Of a stretch of DNA of 40,944 nucleotides, positions 26,449 to 32,996 are shown one piece after another (positions within the stretch are counted from its first letter, which is position 1; every line of letters begins with the position of its first letter). This DNA is from Oceanispirochaeta sp. M1 (GTDB lineage: Bacteria; Spirochaetota; Spirochaetia; DSM-2461), in NCBI RefSeq assembly GCF_003346715.1, contig NZ_QQPQ01000042.1, positions 1-40,944 of the forward strand. Direction: 5' to 3'. The notes under the pieces are model-generated. The model made no database searches and had not been told where the DNA came from. It saw only the letters and a list, made by a program, of their open reading frames with translations. Both the position numbers and the translations under genes were made by a program.

Positions 26449-27801
26449 ATGACTACGTTTATTGCTTCTATCTTCAAGAAAAACAGTTCATTTTACAACC
26501 TGATGCTCTGGTCATTGATTGCAATAGTTTCTGCTGTTGTCGCCAATGTAACGGTGCAGGGATTTCTTTTCCTCTATCACAGGATAACCGCGGCATTGGC
26601 ATCTGTTCATGCAATCCCTCTCTGGGTATGGCCCATAATCGGAGCAGTCCCGGTAGGATTTTTTGTGTACTCCATCGTTCCCTCTTCAATGGGAGAGGGA
26701 ATTCCTTCATACCTGGAAGGAGTCAGGAAGCGGGGTGGCATTCTCTCCTTAAGGGAGACTGTTTTTAAATTTATGGCAGCCCTCATTACTTTGGGAACTT
26801 ATGGAAACGGAGGATTCCTGGGACCTGTCGGCCGTATGAGTGCCGGTTTTATGTCGTTCATCGGGCGTGTCGCGGGACGAATCGGGGGGCGGCGGACAAT
26901 TGATCCGGCTCTGCAGTTACTCTTTCCAATCTGCGGAATGGCCGCAGCCGTAGGGGCTCTCATGCACAGTCCCATCGGTGCGGGTATCTTTGCTGTGGAG
27001 ATAATCCTCAAAACCAATATGCGCTACAGGCAGCTTTTTCCGGCAATTCTCGCAAGTTCCGTATCAGTTTATATTGCGAAATATTTCGGTTTTGATCCTA
27101 TTCTTGTGATCCGCGCCAATCAGGTGCATATGGAGATAATTCTACTTCTTGAGATTCTTATTGTAACTGTTTCTGCCGGATTTTCGGGGAAGGCATTTAT
27201 TCTCACTTATACAGGAGTCTCAAAGCTTTTTCAACGTGATACGATTCTCTCCCCACTGAAGCAGACCTCATTTCTGATAGCCGGATCGGCTGTCTCATCA
27301 CTGCTGATTATTGCCAATCCCTATCTTCTGGGTAAGGGGTTTCAGATAACAGATGCATTGATGATATTTAATCCTGATATCCTGAGAGGATTCCTGCCTC
27401 CGGGGCTCCCCATGTTTGGGGTCCTTTTTATTTTGATTCTGATTAAGGGACTGGGGAATATATTTACTGTGGGTTCCGGGATGAGCGCCGGATTTACGGG
27501 ACCTGCGGTTATGATGGGTATGCTCCTGGGTGCCTGCTTTGCCGATCTTTTTCATATAATTCCGGGTTCTCCAGAATATTTTGCTCTTCTTGCTGCAGGT
27601 TTTGCCGGATATTTTGCCAGCATTATGAATACTCCCATTGCTGCTGCGATTATTGTTGTCGAGTTATTCGGCCTCTATTACAGCCTGCCTGCAGGCCTTG
27701 CTGCAGTTGTGGGATATATGGTGAATCAGAATCATACACTCTATGATATGGCTCTTGAGGAGCGGGAAGAGAAGCTGGAAGATCAGCCCATAATGCCGTA
27801 A
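26449..27801 (+). CDS. ClC-family chloride channel/transporter lacking the gating glutamate
   Basis: 450 residues with 10 or more membrane helices and the ClC landmarks: GEGIP near residue 83, GNGGFLGPVGR at 119-129, SPIGAGIFAVEII, and GSGMSAGFTGP in the second half. The classic GSGGSLGREGP becomes GNGGFLGPVGR, so the external gating Glu (E148 of ClC-ec1) aligns with V127. At the internal proton site, E202 is kept (E184) but E203 aligns with I185. By family knowledge, such losses uncouple proton exchange, so this is more likely a passive anion channel or an altered transporter. Alignment was by eye. There is no CBS domain. The 3' end overlaps the convergent mntP-like gene by 19 nt. Confidence 0.85.
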   Translation: MTTFIASIFKKNSSFYNLMLWSLIAIVSAVVANVTVQGFLFLYHRITAALASVHAIPLWVWPIIGAVPVGFFVYSIVPSSMGEGIPSYLEGVRKRGGILSLRETVFKFMAALITLGTYGNGGFLGPVGRMSAGFMSFIGRVAGRIGGRRTIDPALQLLFPICGMAAAVGALMHSPIGAGIFAVEIILKTNMRYRQLFPAILASSVSVYIAKYFGFDPILVIRANQVHMEIILLLEILIVTVSAGFSGKAFILTYTGVSKLFQRDTILSPLKQTSFLIAGSAVSSLLIIANPYLLGKGFQITDALMIFNPDILRGFLPPGLPMFGVLFILILIKGLGNIFTVGSGMSAGFTGPAVMMGMLLGACFADLFHIIPGSPEYFALLAAGFAGYFASIMNTPIAAAIIVVELFGLYYSLPAGLAAVVGYMVNQNHTLYDMALEEREEKLEDQPIMP

Positions 27802-28355
27802 TGCTCTAATGCTATGCTGACTCCGATCAGTATAAGAATGATTCCACCGACGGTTTCCATTCTTTCTCCAAACAGATGACTTAATTTATGACCCACATGG
27901 ACTCCCATGTAGGATACGGCAAATGTAATCACTCCGATAACCAGGGCTTCAAATAGAATTGAAGAGCCGAGAAAGGCGAGACTCACACCAACGGCAAGGG
28001 CATCAATGCTGGTGGCTACAGCCAGAAGCAGTAGATTCTTCAATCGGAAAGTCTCATCGGGATCAGGGCATTCTCCATTTGGATGGAGGCTTTCCCATAT
28101 CATCTTTCCACCGATAAGTAAGAGGAGGGCAAGGGATACCCAGTGTCCATTTATATCCAGCCATGATCCTCTGAAAAGAGAGGCTCCCAGCCACCCTGCA
28201 ATAGGCATAAGAGCCTGAAAAAGTCCGAACAGGGCTGCTGTGATCAGGCAGTGTCTGTGTCTGAAATCATCCATGGTACAGCCGCAGGAGAGGGAGGCGG
28301 CAAAGGCATCTGCCGATAGAGCAAAAGCTGTTATAATTAATGTAATCAGATTCAA
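27783..28355 (-). CDS. mntP: MntP-family manganese efflux pump
   Basis: 190 residues, the usual length, with six predicted transmembrane helices. The two conserved acidic motifs of the family are present: ALSADAFAASLSCG near residue 12 and VATSIDALAVGVSLAF near 113. MntP exports Mn2+ across the inner membrane. The start is a TTG at 28355, supported by GGAGAG 8 nt upstream. No yybP-ykoY manganese riboswitch motif was found upstream, so regulation is not visible. It is convergent with the ClC gene (19-nt overlap). Confidence 0.87.
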   Translation of the reverse strand: MNLITLIITAFALSADAFAASLSCGCTMDDFRHRHCLITAALFGLFQALMPIAGWLGASLFRGSWLDINGHWVSLALLLLIGGKMIWESLHPNGECPDPDETFRLKNLLLLAVATSIDALAVGVSLAFLGSSILFEALVIGVITFAVSYMGVHVGHKLSHLFGERMETVGGIILILIGVSIALEHYGIMG

Positions 28356-28384
28356 AAGATCACTCTCCGTATATTATCTGTCTG

Positions 28385-28464
28385 TCGGCCATTTTACAGT
28401 CTGGAGCTCTTCGATGCAAGAAGCCGGGAGCCTGGACGCAAATCGGCCATACTGAAGTATGGGG
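28385..28464. other. Structured intergenic element, possible mobile-element remnant
   Basis: The 146 bp between mntP and the oxidoreductase gene hold two direct copies of TCGGCCAT (28385-28392, 28443-28450), nested pairings GCTC/GAGC and CTTC/GAAG between 28406 and 28431, and a perfect hairpin CCATAC-TGAA-GTATGG (28447-28462). The plus strand reads SMQEAGSLDANRPY followed by a stop here, which reminds me of C-termini of TnpB-like proteins beside an IS200/IS605 end hairpin. This is weak inference. Confidence 0.3.
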
Positions 28465-28519
28465 TTTTAGTAATGAAATCTATATACATCTGATTTGAAT
28501 AATGTTTATAATAAAATTT

Positions 28520-29500
28520 ATGAATGAAAATAGAATATCCTGGGGTATCATCGGTGCCGGAGATGTGGCCGAAGTAAAGAGCGGACCCGCATTTAATAAG
28601 GTGACCGGTTCAGAACTGCTGGCTGTTATGAGAAGAAATCCTGATAAAGCCGAAGATTTTGCAAGGAGGCATGGAGTCTCCTCCTGGTACAGTTCAGTTG
28701 AGGAAATTCTTGCCCGTGATGATATCAATGCGGTCTATATTGCGACCCCTCCCTCGTCTCACAGGGAACTGGCTGTTAAAGCCCTTGAAGCAGGAAAGCA
28801 TGTATATCTCGAAAAACCTGTCTGTCTTACAGCTGATGAAGCAAGGCTGATAAAGCCTGTTCTCGACAAGTCAGGAAAGAAACTTGTTGTGGCTCATTAT
28901 CGCCGAGGACTTGATTCATTCAAAACAGTTAAGAAGATTCTCGATGCAGGAGAAATCGGAGATATACAGTTTGTTCAGATCAGGGTACTACAAAGAAGGG
29001 ACGCTTCCTTTTTGACAATTACAGATGATAACTGGCGGGAGAATCCTGCTGTTTCGGGGGGTGGCCTGTTCACAGATATTGCTCCCCATCAGATAGATCT
29101 GATGCTTCACTATTTCGGTGATGTGAAAGAATCTTCGGGTTGTTCTCTGAACCGATCAAAGCTGACTGCTTCGGATGACTATGTCGCCGGCCGTATACTT
29201 TTTGAATCGGGTATTCCCTTTGAGGGATTGTGGTCATTCACTATAGATCATGAAGATCATTGTCTGGACTGTTGTGAAATCTACGGTTCTGAGGGAAAGC
29301 TGACATTTTCATTTTTCGGAGAGAAACTCAGTTTTTTCCGTAAAGGCAGTGAGAAAGTACTTAATTTTACAAATCCTGTGAATATACAGCAGCCTATGAT
29401 TCAGTCGGCTGTCGATTACTTCCTGGGAGCAGGGGACAATCCCTGTTCTATGGATGAGGGAATCGCCTGTATGGAGATCCTTGACAGTTTTACTCGCTAG
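28520..29500 (+). CDS. Gfo/Idh/MocA-family NAD(P)-dependent oxidoreductase
   Basis: About 326 residues. The N-terminal Rossmann motif GIIGAGDVAEVKSGPAF is followed by VYIATPPSSHRELAVKALEAGKHVYLEKP, which carries the E-K-P motif with the catalytic lysine. The C-terminal beta-sheet domain includes GGGLFTDIAPHQIDLMLHYFG with the family D-x-x-x-H. The substrate is probably a sugar, inositol or derivative. Two start codons are possible: 28520 (MNENRISWG), which begins just before the Rossmann strand, and 28502; neither has a clear ribosome-binding site. It ends inside the DUF134 gene, which runs the other way (11-nt overlap). Confidence 0.85.
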   Translation: MNENRISWGIIGAGDVAEVKSGPAFNKVTGSELLAVMRRNPDKAEDFARRHGVSSWYSSVEEILARDDINAVYIATPPSSHRELAVKALEAGKHVYLEKPVCLTADEARLIKPVLDKSGKKLVVAHYRRGLDSFKTVKKILDAGEIGDIQFVQIRVLQRRDASFLTITDDNWRENPAVSGGGLFTDIAPHQIDLMLHYFGDVKESSGCSLNRSKLTASDDYVAGRILFESGIPFEGLWSFTIDHEDHCLDCCEIYGSEGKLTFSFFGEKLSFFRKGSEKVLNFTNPVNIQQPMIQSAVDYFLGAGDNPCSMDEGIACMEILDSFTR

Positions 29501-29786
29501 ACTCATCCTGGTCCTGATGGATCAGAAGTTCTTTAGTATTTAACAGAACATCCACTACTTTTTTTCTCCCTGACTGAAGCAGTCTCTGAACAGTAGCTCT
29601 GGAAACTCCCATTGACTCAGAAGCTTCAATCTGGTTGAAACCATCGTAGTCGCAAAGCCTTATTGCTTCAAACTCATCCAGGTTAAGCTCAACTGTTTCA
29701 AGTTCCCGGGATGGTATCCCTGAGGGCTTAAAATTCCTTCTTGAATCAAGGTTGCGGCAGTTTCTTTGTTTGTATCGTCTCGGCAT
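29490..29786 (-). CDS. DUF134 family DNA-binding protein
   Basis: 98 residues matching DUF134: the MPRRYKQRNC start, LNLDEFEAIRLCDYDGFNQIEASESMGVSRATVQRLLQSGRKKVV, a sigma-70 region 4-like helix-turn-helix, and an acidic tail. An in-frame extension up to 30038 would run through the neighbour's promoter and start codon, so it is rejected. DUF134 proteins usually sit beside NifX/NifB-like and MinD-like genes, as here. The divergent gap holds a perfect inverted repeat (29882-29910) over the neighbour's start point, its likely target. Autoregulation and the effector are unknown. Confidence 0.85.
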   Translation of the reverse strand: MPRRYKQRNCRNLDSRRNFKPSGIPSRELETVELNLDEFEAIRLCDYDGFNQIEASESMGVSRATVQRLLQSGRKKVVDVLLNTKELLIHQDQDESSE

Positions 29787-29853
29787 TAGAAATATTATAA
29801 TCCATTCTCCCTTGAAAGTTAACCATTCTTTTCGAATTTTTCTATTCCAGCTC

Positions 29854-29882
29854 TTGCCTTCTGTTTTACATAGTGGTATCTT
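29854..29882 (+). promoter_or_regulatory. Promoter of the ORP-like operon
   Basis: TTGCCT (29854-29859), a 17-bp spacer and TATCTT (29877-29882). The inverted repeat begins at the last base of the -10 box and covers the start point. Confidence 0.6.
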
Positions 29883-29910
29883 GTGCATATGCCCAAAGTG
29901 CATATGCACA
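29882..29910. promoter_or_regulatory. Inverted-repeat operator between DUF134 and NifX-like genes
   Basis: TGTGCATATGC (29882-29892) and GCATATGCACA (29900-29910) are perfect 11-bp arms around a 7-bp spacer. The position directly after the -10 box suggests repression of the rightward operon, most simply by the DUF134 protein. Confidence 0.75.
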
Positions 29911-29931
29911 TGGGGAATTATGGAGGCAATT

Positions 29932-30285
29932 ATGGCTAAAGATATGAAAGTAGCATTTCCTACAAACGACAGAGTAAGTGTGGAAGAACATTTTGGACAT
30001 GCAAAGGAATTCGCATTCGCAATAGTAAAAGACAGCAAAGTGGTGAATACAGAATATGTTGTTCCCCCTGCTCATGCGCCCGGTGTTATTCCTGAATTCG
30101 TAAAGAGCCAGGGAGCCACTGCCATCATCACTGGTGGAATGGGTGGAATGGCTGTAAAGATTTTCAAGGACAACGGAATTGATGTCATCCTTGGTGCTAA
30201 AGGCAGTATTGAGGAAGCCCTGAAGTTTTATGTGGATGGAAATCTGGAATCCACAGGTTCAGTCTGTGATCACAATCACGACTGA
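29932..30285 (+). CDS. NifX/NifB-like dinitrogenase iron-molybdenum cofactor domain protein
   Basis: 117 residues of the PF02579 fold: MKVAFPTNDRVSVEEHFGHAKEFAF, then ITGGMGGMAVKIFKDNGIDVILG and a His/Asp-rich C-terminus (CDHNHD) that could bind metal. Small proteins of this fold include the Mo-Cu 'orange protein' of Desulfovibrio and MTH1175. The ATG at 29932 has GGAGG just upstream; a longer reading from 29752 crosses the promoter and operator and is rejected. It is the first gene of the ORP-like operon and is separated from the rest by 116 bp holding three hairpins. No nitrogenase genes are present, so the role is not nitrogen fixation as far as can be seen. Confidence 0.85.
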   Translation: MAKDMKVAFPTNDRVSVEEHFGHAKEFAFAIVKDSKVVNTEYVVPPAHAPGVIPEFVKSQGATAIITGGMGGMAVKIFKDNGIDVILGAKGSIEEALKFYVDGNLESTGSVCDHNHD

Positions 30286-30305
30286 TTTAATACGGTCTGT
30301 CTGAC

Positions 30306-30380
30306 TGACCCCGGGCCTACAGGCCTTGGGTCATCAGGCACAAAGGCTTCAAATAAGCCTTTGCAGAGTGTAAGAACTCT
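30306..30380 (+). promoter_or_regulatory. Three consecutive stem-loops inside the ORP-like operon
   Basis: Hairpin 1 (30306-30333): TGACCC/GGGTCA and GGCCT/AGGCC. Hairpin 2 (30341-30363): CAAAGGCTT/AAGCCTTTG, a perfect 9-bp stem. Hairpin 3 (30365-30380): AGAGT/ACTCT followed by a short T-run. They fill the gap between the first and second genes and may set relative expression by partial termination or RNA processing. Confidence 0.6.
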
Positions 30381-30401
30381 TTAAAAATCAGGAGAACTTT
30401 T

Positions 30402-30653
30402 ATGAACAAAAATGGAATGGGACCTCAGAACTCAGGACCCTTAACAGGTCGTGGTATGGGAAACTGTAATAAAGATTCCCTTTCTAATACAACGAATGCC
30501 GGATTTGCCGGACGTGGAATGGGCCGGGGAAACGGCATGGGTCGAGGCATGGGTCGAGGTATGGCAGTACAGGGAATGCAGGCAGAATCTGCTCTGATGA
30601 TGCGAATTGAAGCACTTGAAGCAGAAATCCAGGCCTTAAAAGGAAATAAATAA
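30402..30653 (+). CDS. DUF5320-like Gly/Met/Arg-rich small protein
   Basis: 83 residues. The N-terminus MNKNGMGPQNSGPLTGRGMGNC matches the M-x-G-P-x-x-x-G-P-x-T-G-R-G-x-G-x-C pattern of DUF5320 proteins. A repetitive middle (GRGMGRGNGMGRGMGRGM) and a short C-terminal coiled coil (MMRIEALEAEIQALKGNK) follow. These proteins accompany ORP-type NifX/MinD clusters; function is unknown. The Met-rich repeat with one Cys could bind copper or another metal, and the coiled coil could oligomerise; both are inference. AGGAG precedes the start. The stop overlaps the next start by 1 nt (TAATG). Confidence 0.75.
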   Translation: MNKNGMGPQNSGPLTGRGMGNCNKDSLSNTTNAGFAGRGMGRGNGMGRGMGRGMAVQGMQAESALMMRIEALEAEIQALKGNK

Positions 30654-31018
30654 TGATTGTAGCACTATGCAGTACAGGACAAGATCTGGACGCAGAACTG
30701 GACAGCCGTTTCGGACGCTGTTCAAATTTCGTATTTTTTGACACCGAGAAGCGAAGCTTTGTTTCAGAGACAAACACAGCGAAAAAAGTTGCAGGCGGTG
30801 CCGGTGCTCAGGCTGTTCAGCAGCTGGTTAACCATGGTGCCGGAGTCCTTATTGCTCCGGAAGTCGGTCCTCAGGCCATGGATGCCCTTCTTGCAATGAA
30901 CATTCCAGTTTTCAGACAGGGTGAACAGATCACAGGTATAAATGTAATTGATGCCTGGGAAAATCACCGTCTGGAAGAGCAGCACAAGGCATCCGTTGCC
31001 GGGATGCACCGGGCCTGA
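30653..31018 (+). CDS. NifX/NifB-like iron-molybdenum cofactor domain protein (second copy)
   Basis: 121 residues of the same PF02579 fold as the first gene of the operon: MIVALCSTGQDLDAELDSRFGRC at the N-terminus, GAQAVQQLVNHGAGVLIAPEVGPQAMDALLAMNI in the middle, and GITGINVIDAW-like TGINVIDAWENH at the end. It lacks the His-rich tail of the first copy, so the two are probably not redundant. By analogy with ORP it may carry a metal-sulfur cluster. It overlaps DUF5320 by 1 nt and abuts the MinD-like gene. Confidence 0.82.
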   Translation: MIVALCSTGQDLDAELDSRFGRCSNFVFFDTEKRSFVSETNTAKKVAGGAGAQAVQQLVNHGAGVLIAPEVGPQAMDALLAMNIPVFRQGEQITGINVIDAWENHRLEEQHKASVAGMHRA

Positions 31019-31021
31019 TTG

Positions 31022-31876
31022 ATGAAAGTAGCAATCCTCAGTGGAAAGGGCGGAACCGGTAAAACAACCGTTTCCACTCATCTGGCCAGTCTGTATCCCA
31101 AGGCTCTGTATATGGATCTGGATGTGGAGGAACCCAATGGAGATCTTTTTCTTAAACCTGAATGGGAGGAAGAGATCCCCGTCAATGTTTCCTACCCTGT
31201 TATTGATAATGACAAGTGCACTCACTGCAGGAAATGTGCAGCATTCTGTCAGTTTAATGCCTTGATTGCCGGAGCGGCCATGACTATCTCCATGAAAGAG
31301 ATCTGTCACAGCTGTGGGGGCTGTGCTCTGATCTGCCCTACGGGAGCTATTACATACGGTGAAAGAACTGTAGGCAAAGTCATGAAGGGAACATCGGCCT
31401 ATGGAAATCCTGTTTTAACAGGAAGAATGAATGTCGGGGAATTTACAGGTGTCCCTGTAGTAAAGAAGGTTCAGAGTCTGGCACCCTCTGAGGGAATCGA
31501 AATAATTGACAGTCCACCGGGTACGGCATGTACGACTGTGGCTGCCATTAAAGATTGTGACCTGGCAGTCATTGTGACAGAACCAACACCCTTTGCCCTA
31601 AGTGATATGAAAATGGTTGTAGAAATGCTCCATTCAATGTCTCTGCCAATGGCTGTAGTTATTAATAAATCGGGAATCGGAGATCGGGAAGTATATAATT
31701 ACTGCACACAGGAAGGGCTTGAAATCCTGGGAGAAATCCCCTTCAGTATGGACCTCGCCAGGTATTATGCTGTTGGTGAAATGCTTGATAATATCCCATC
31801 TGATGTAAAGGGTGAATTTTTAAAAATCCTGGATAGTATGATCCGGATTACTGCTGAAGCAGGAGTTTCTGTCTGA
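31022..31876 (+). CDS. MinD/Mrp-like P-loop ATPase with inserted 2x[4Fe-4S] ferredoxin domain
   Basis: 284 residues. SGKGGTGKTT near residues 8-17 is the deviant Walker A motif, with a signature lysine before G-G. After the switch I strand (MDLDVEEPNGDLF), two ferredoxin motifs are inserted: CTHCRKCAAFCQF and CHSCGGCALICPTGAI. The ATPase fold then resumes (IIDSPPGTACTT, VVINKSGIGD). Such proteins form half of the ORP1/ORP4-like pair and should couple ATP hydrolysis to electron or cluster transfer. The ATG at 31022 is preferred to the TTG immediately before it. It abuts the NifX-like gene and overlaps the next by 1 nt. Confidence 0.88.
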   Translation: MKVAILSGKGGTGKTTVSTHLASLYPKALYMDLDVEEPNGDLFLKPEWEEEIPVNVSYPVIDNDKCTHCRKCAAFCQFNALIAGAAMTISMKEICHSCGGCALICPTGAITYGERTVGKVMKGTSAYGNPVLTGRMNVGEFTGVPVVKKVQSLAPSEGIEIIDSPPGTACTTVAAIKDCDLAVIVTEPTPFALSDMKMVVEMLHSMSLPMAVVINKSGIGDREVYNYCTQEGLEILGEIPFSMDLARYYAVGEMLDNIPSDVKGEFLKILDSMIRITAEAGVSV

Positions 31877-32751
31877 TGAATAAAATAAAAGAAACAGTAA
31901 TTATTTCCGGAAAAGGCGGTACTGGGAAGACTTCAGTCACGGCCTCTCTTATCCCTTTTATGAAGGATACTGTCTTTGCAGACTGTGATGTAGATGCTCC
32001 TAATCTCTCTATCCTTCTTGAGCCTGAAAGGAAGAAGGAAGAACTCTTTTACGGTATGAAAAGAGCTGTATTCAATCAAGATTTGTGCAGCAGTTGCGGT
32101 CAATGTCTTGAATATTGCCGTTTCGGGGCTATCAGGGATGATTTTTCTGTAATTACACCGTCCTGTGAAGGATGTGCTGTGTGTGTTCATGTCTGTCCTA
32201 CGGGAGCCATGACGATGAAAGATGTCCCAGTAGGATCATTGTTTGAATCCGAAACTCCCTATGGCACCATGGTTCATGCCAGGCTTATACCGGGGGAAGA
32301 GACTTCAGGACGTCTTGTGTCTCAGGTTCGTAAAAATGCTATGACTGTTGCCGAAGAGACAGGTAAATCCCGCATCCTGATTGATGGACCTCCCGGAATC
32401 GGCTGTTCTGTAATTTCATCTGTAACCGGAGCCGATTCAGTCTGTATCGTAACCGAACCTACACTCTCCGGACTGCACGATTTAAAGCGTGTTTACACCA
32501 TGATTTTACGTTTTAATCCCGAGGTTTTTATCATCATTAATAAATCGGATTTGTCTGAAAAAGTATGCAGCGATATTGAGGCCTTTGCCGCTGAAAATGA
32601 TATACCCGTAACCCTGAAAATTCCGTTTCGAAAAGAGATAATTGAGGCTCTCTCGGATAAACAGATCCCTTCACTGGCTGAAAAAGAGTTTTTTCGGGAT
32701 CTGGGATGGGAGGATTTGATTAAAAAGCTTAATCCTTCTGAGATTCAGTAA
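31876..32751 (+). CDS. Second MinD/Mrp-like P-loop ATPase with inserted ferredoxin domain
   Basis: 291 residues, a paralogue of the preceding gene. Walker A is SGKGGTGKTS; CDVDAPNLSILL follows; two ferredoxin motifs are CSSCGQCLEYCRF and CEGCAVCVHVCPTGAM; then LIDGPPGIGCSVIS and IIINKSDLSEKV. The adjacent pair probably forms a heterodimer. Overlap TGATG with the upstream stop implies coupled translation and equal amounts. It ends the operon; only a short CCCTG/CAGGG hairpin (32764-32779) without a T-run follows. Confidence 0.88.
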   Translation: MNKIKETVIISGKGGTGKTSVTASLIPFMKDTVFADCDVDAPNLSILLEPERKKEELFYGMKRAVFNQDLCSSCGQCLEYCRFGAIRDDFSVITPSCEGCAVCVHVCPTGAMTMKDVPVGSLFESETPYGTMVHARLIPGEETSGRLVSQVRKNAMTVAEETGKSRILIDGPPGIGCSVISSVTGADSVCIVTEPTLSGLHDLKRVYTMILRFNPEVFIIINKSDLSEKVCSDIEAFAAENDIPVTLKIPFRKEIIEALSDKQIPSLAEKEFFRDLGWEDLIKKLNPSEIQ

Positions 32752-32800
32752 AAGTATTTAATGCCCTGTTCCTTCAGGGGATAAGTGATTCTACTACCGC

Positions 32801-32854
32801 GGTTGGGGCCTGCGGAGTGGTTGGGGCCTGCGGAGTGGTTGGGGCCTGAAGAGT
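32801..32854. repeat. 18-bp tandem repeat, three copies
   Basis: GGTTGGGGCCTGCGGAGT occurs at 32801-32818 and 32819-32836, and with two changes (GAAGAGT ending) at 32837-32854. It lies in the 245-bp gap between the ORP-like operon and the MCP gene. It is GC-rich in an AT-rich gap. The rest of the gap shows only a small GAGC-ACAC-GCTC inverted repeat near 32953 and the ribosome-binding site of the MCP gene. Confidence 0.9.
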
Positions 32855-32996
32855 GGTATCTGATACAATATTAGAGAAATGACTATTTTTTCTATTTCAA
32901 TTTATAAATGTCTTGCCTGTCTGCAATAGCTGAATTATTATATCTGAATATGCGAGCACACGCTCACTTATTTAAAAACCATTAAGGAACAGATAT

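Noticed and set aside
28356-28500. yybP-ykoY manganese riboswitch upstream of mntP
   Set aside because: The conserved loop sequences of that aptamer were not found on the minus strand upstream of the gene.
29490-30038. Long 182-codon version of the DUF134 gene
   Set aside because: The extra N-terminal part would run through the neighbour's promoter, operator and start codon, while the family N-terminus MPRRYK begins at 29786.
29932-32751. Nitrogen-fixation gene cluster
   Set aside because: NifX-like domains alone do not indicate nitrogenase; nifHDK, nifE and nifN are absent and the MinD-ferredoxin pair points to an ORP-type cluster.
32801-32854. Tandem repeat as a minimal CRISPR array
   Set aside because: The units are directly contiguous with no unique spacers, and no cas genes are present.
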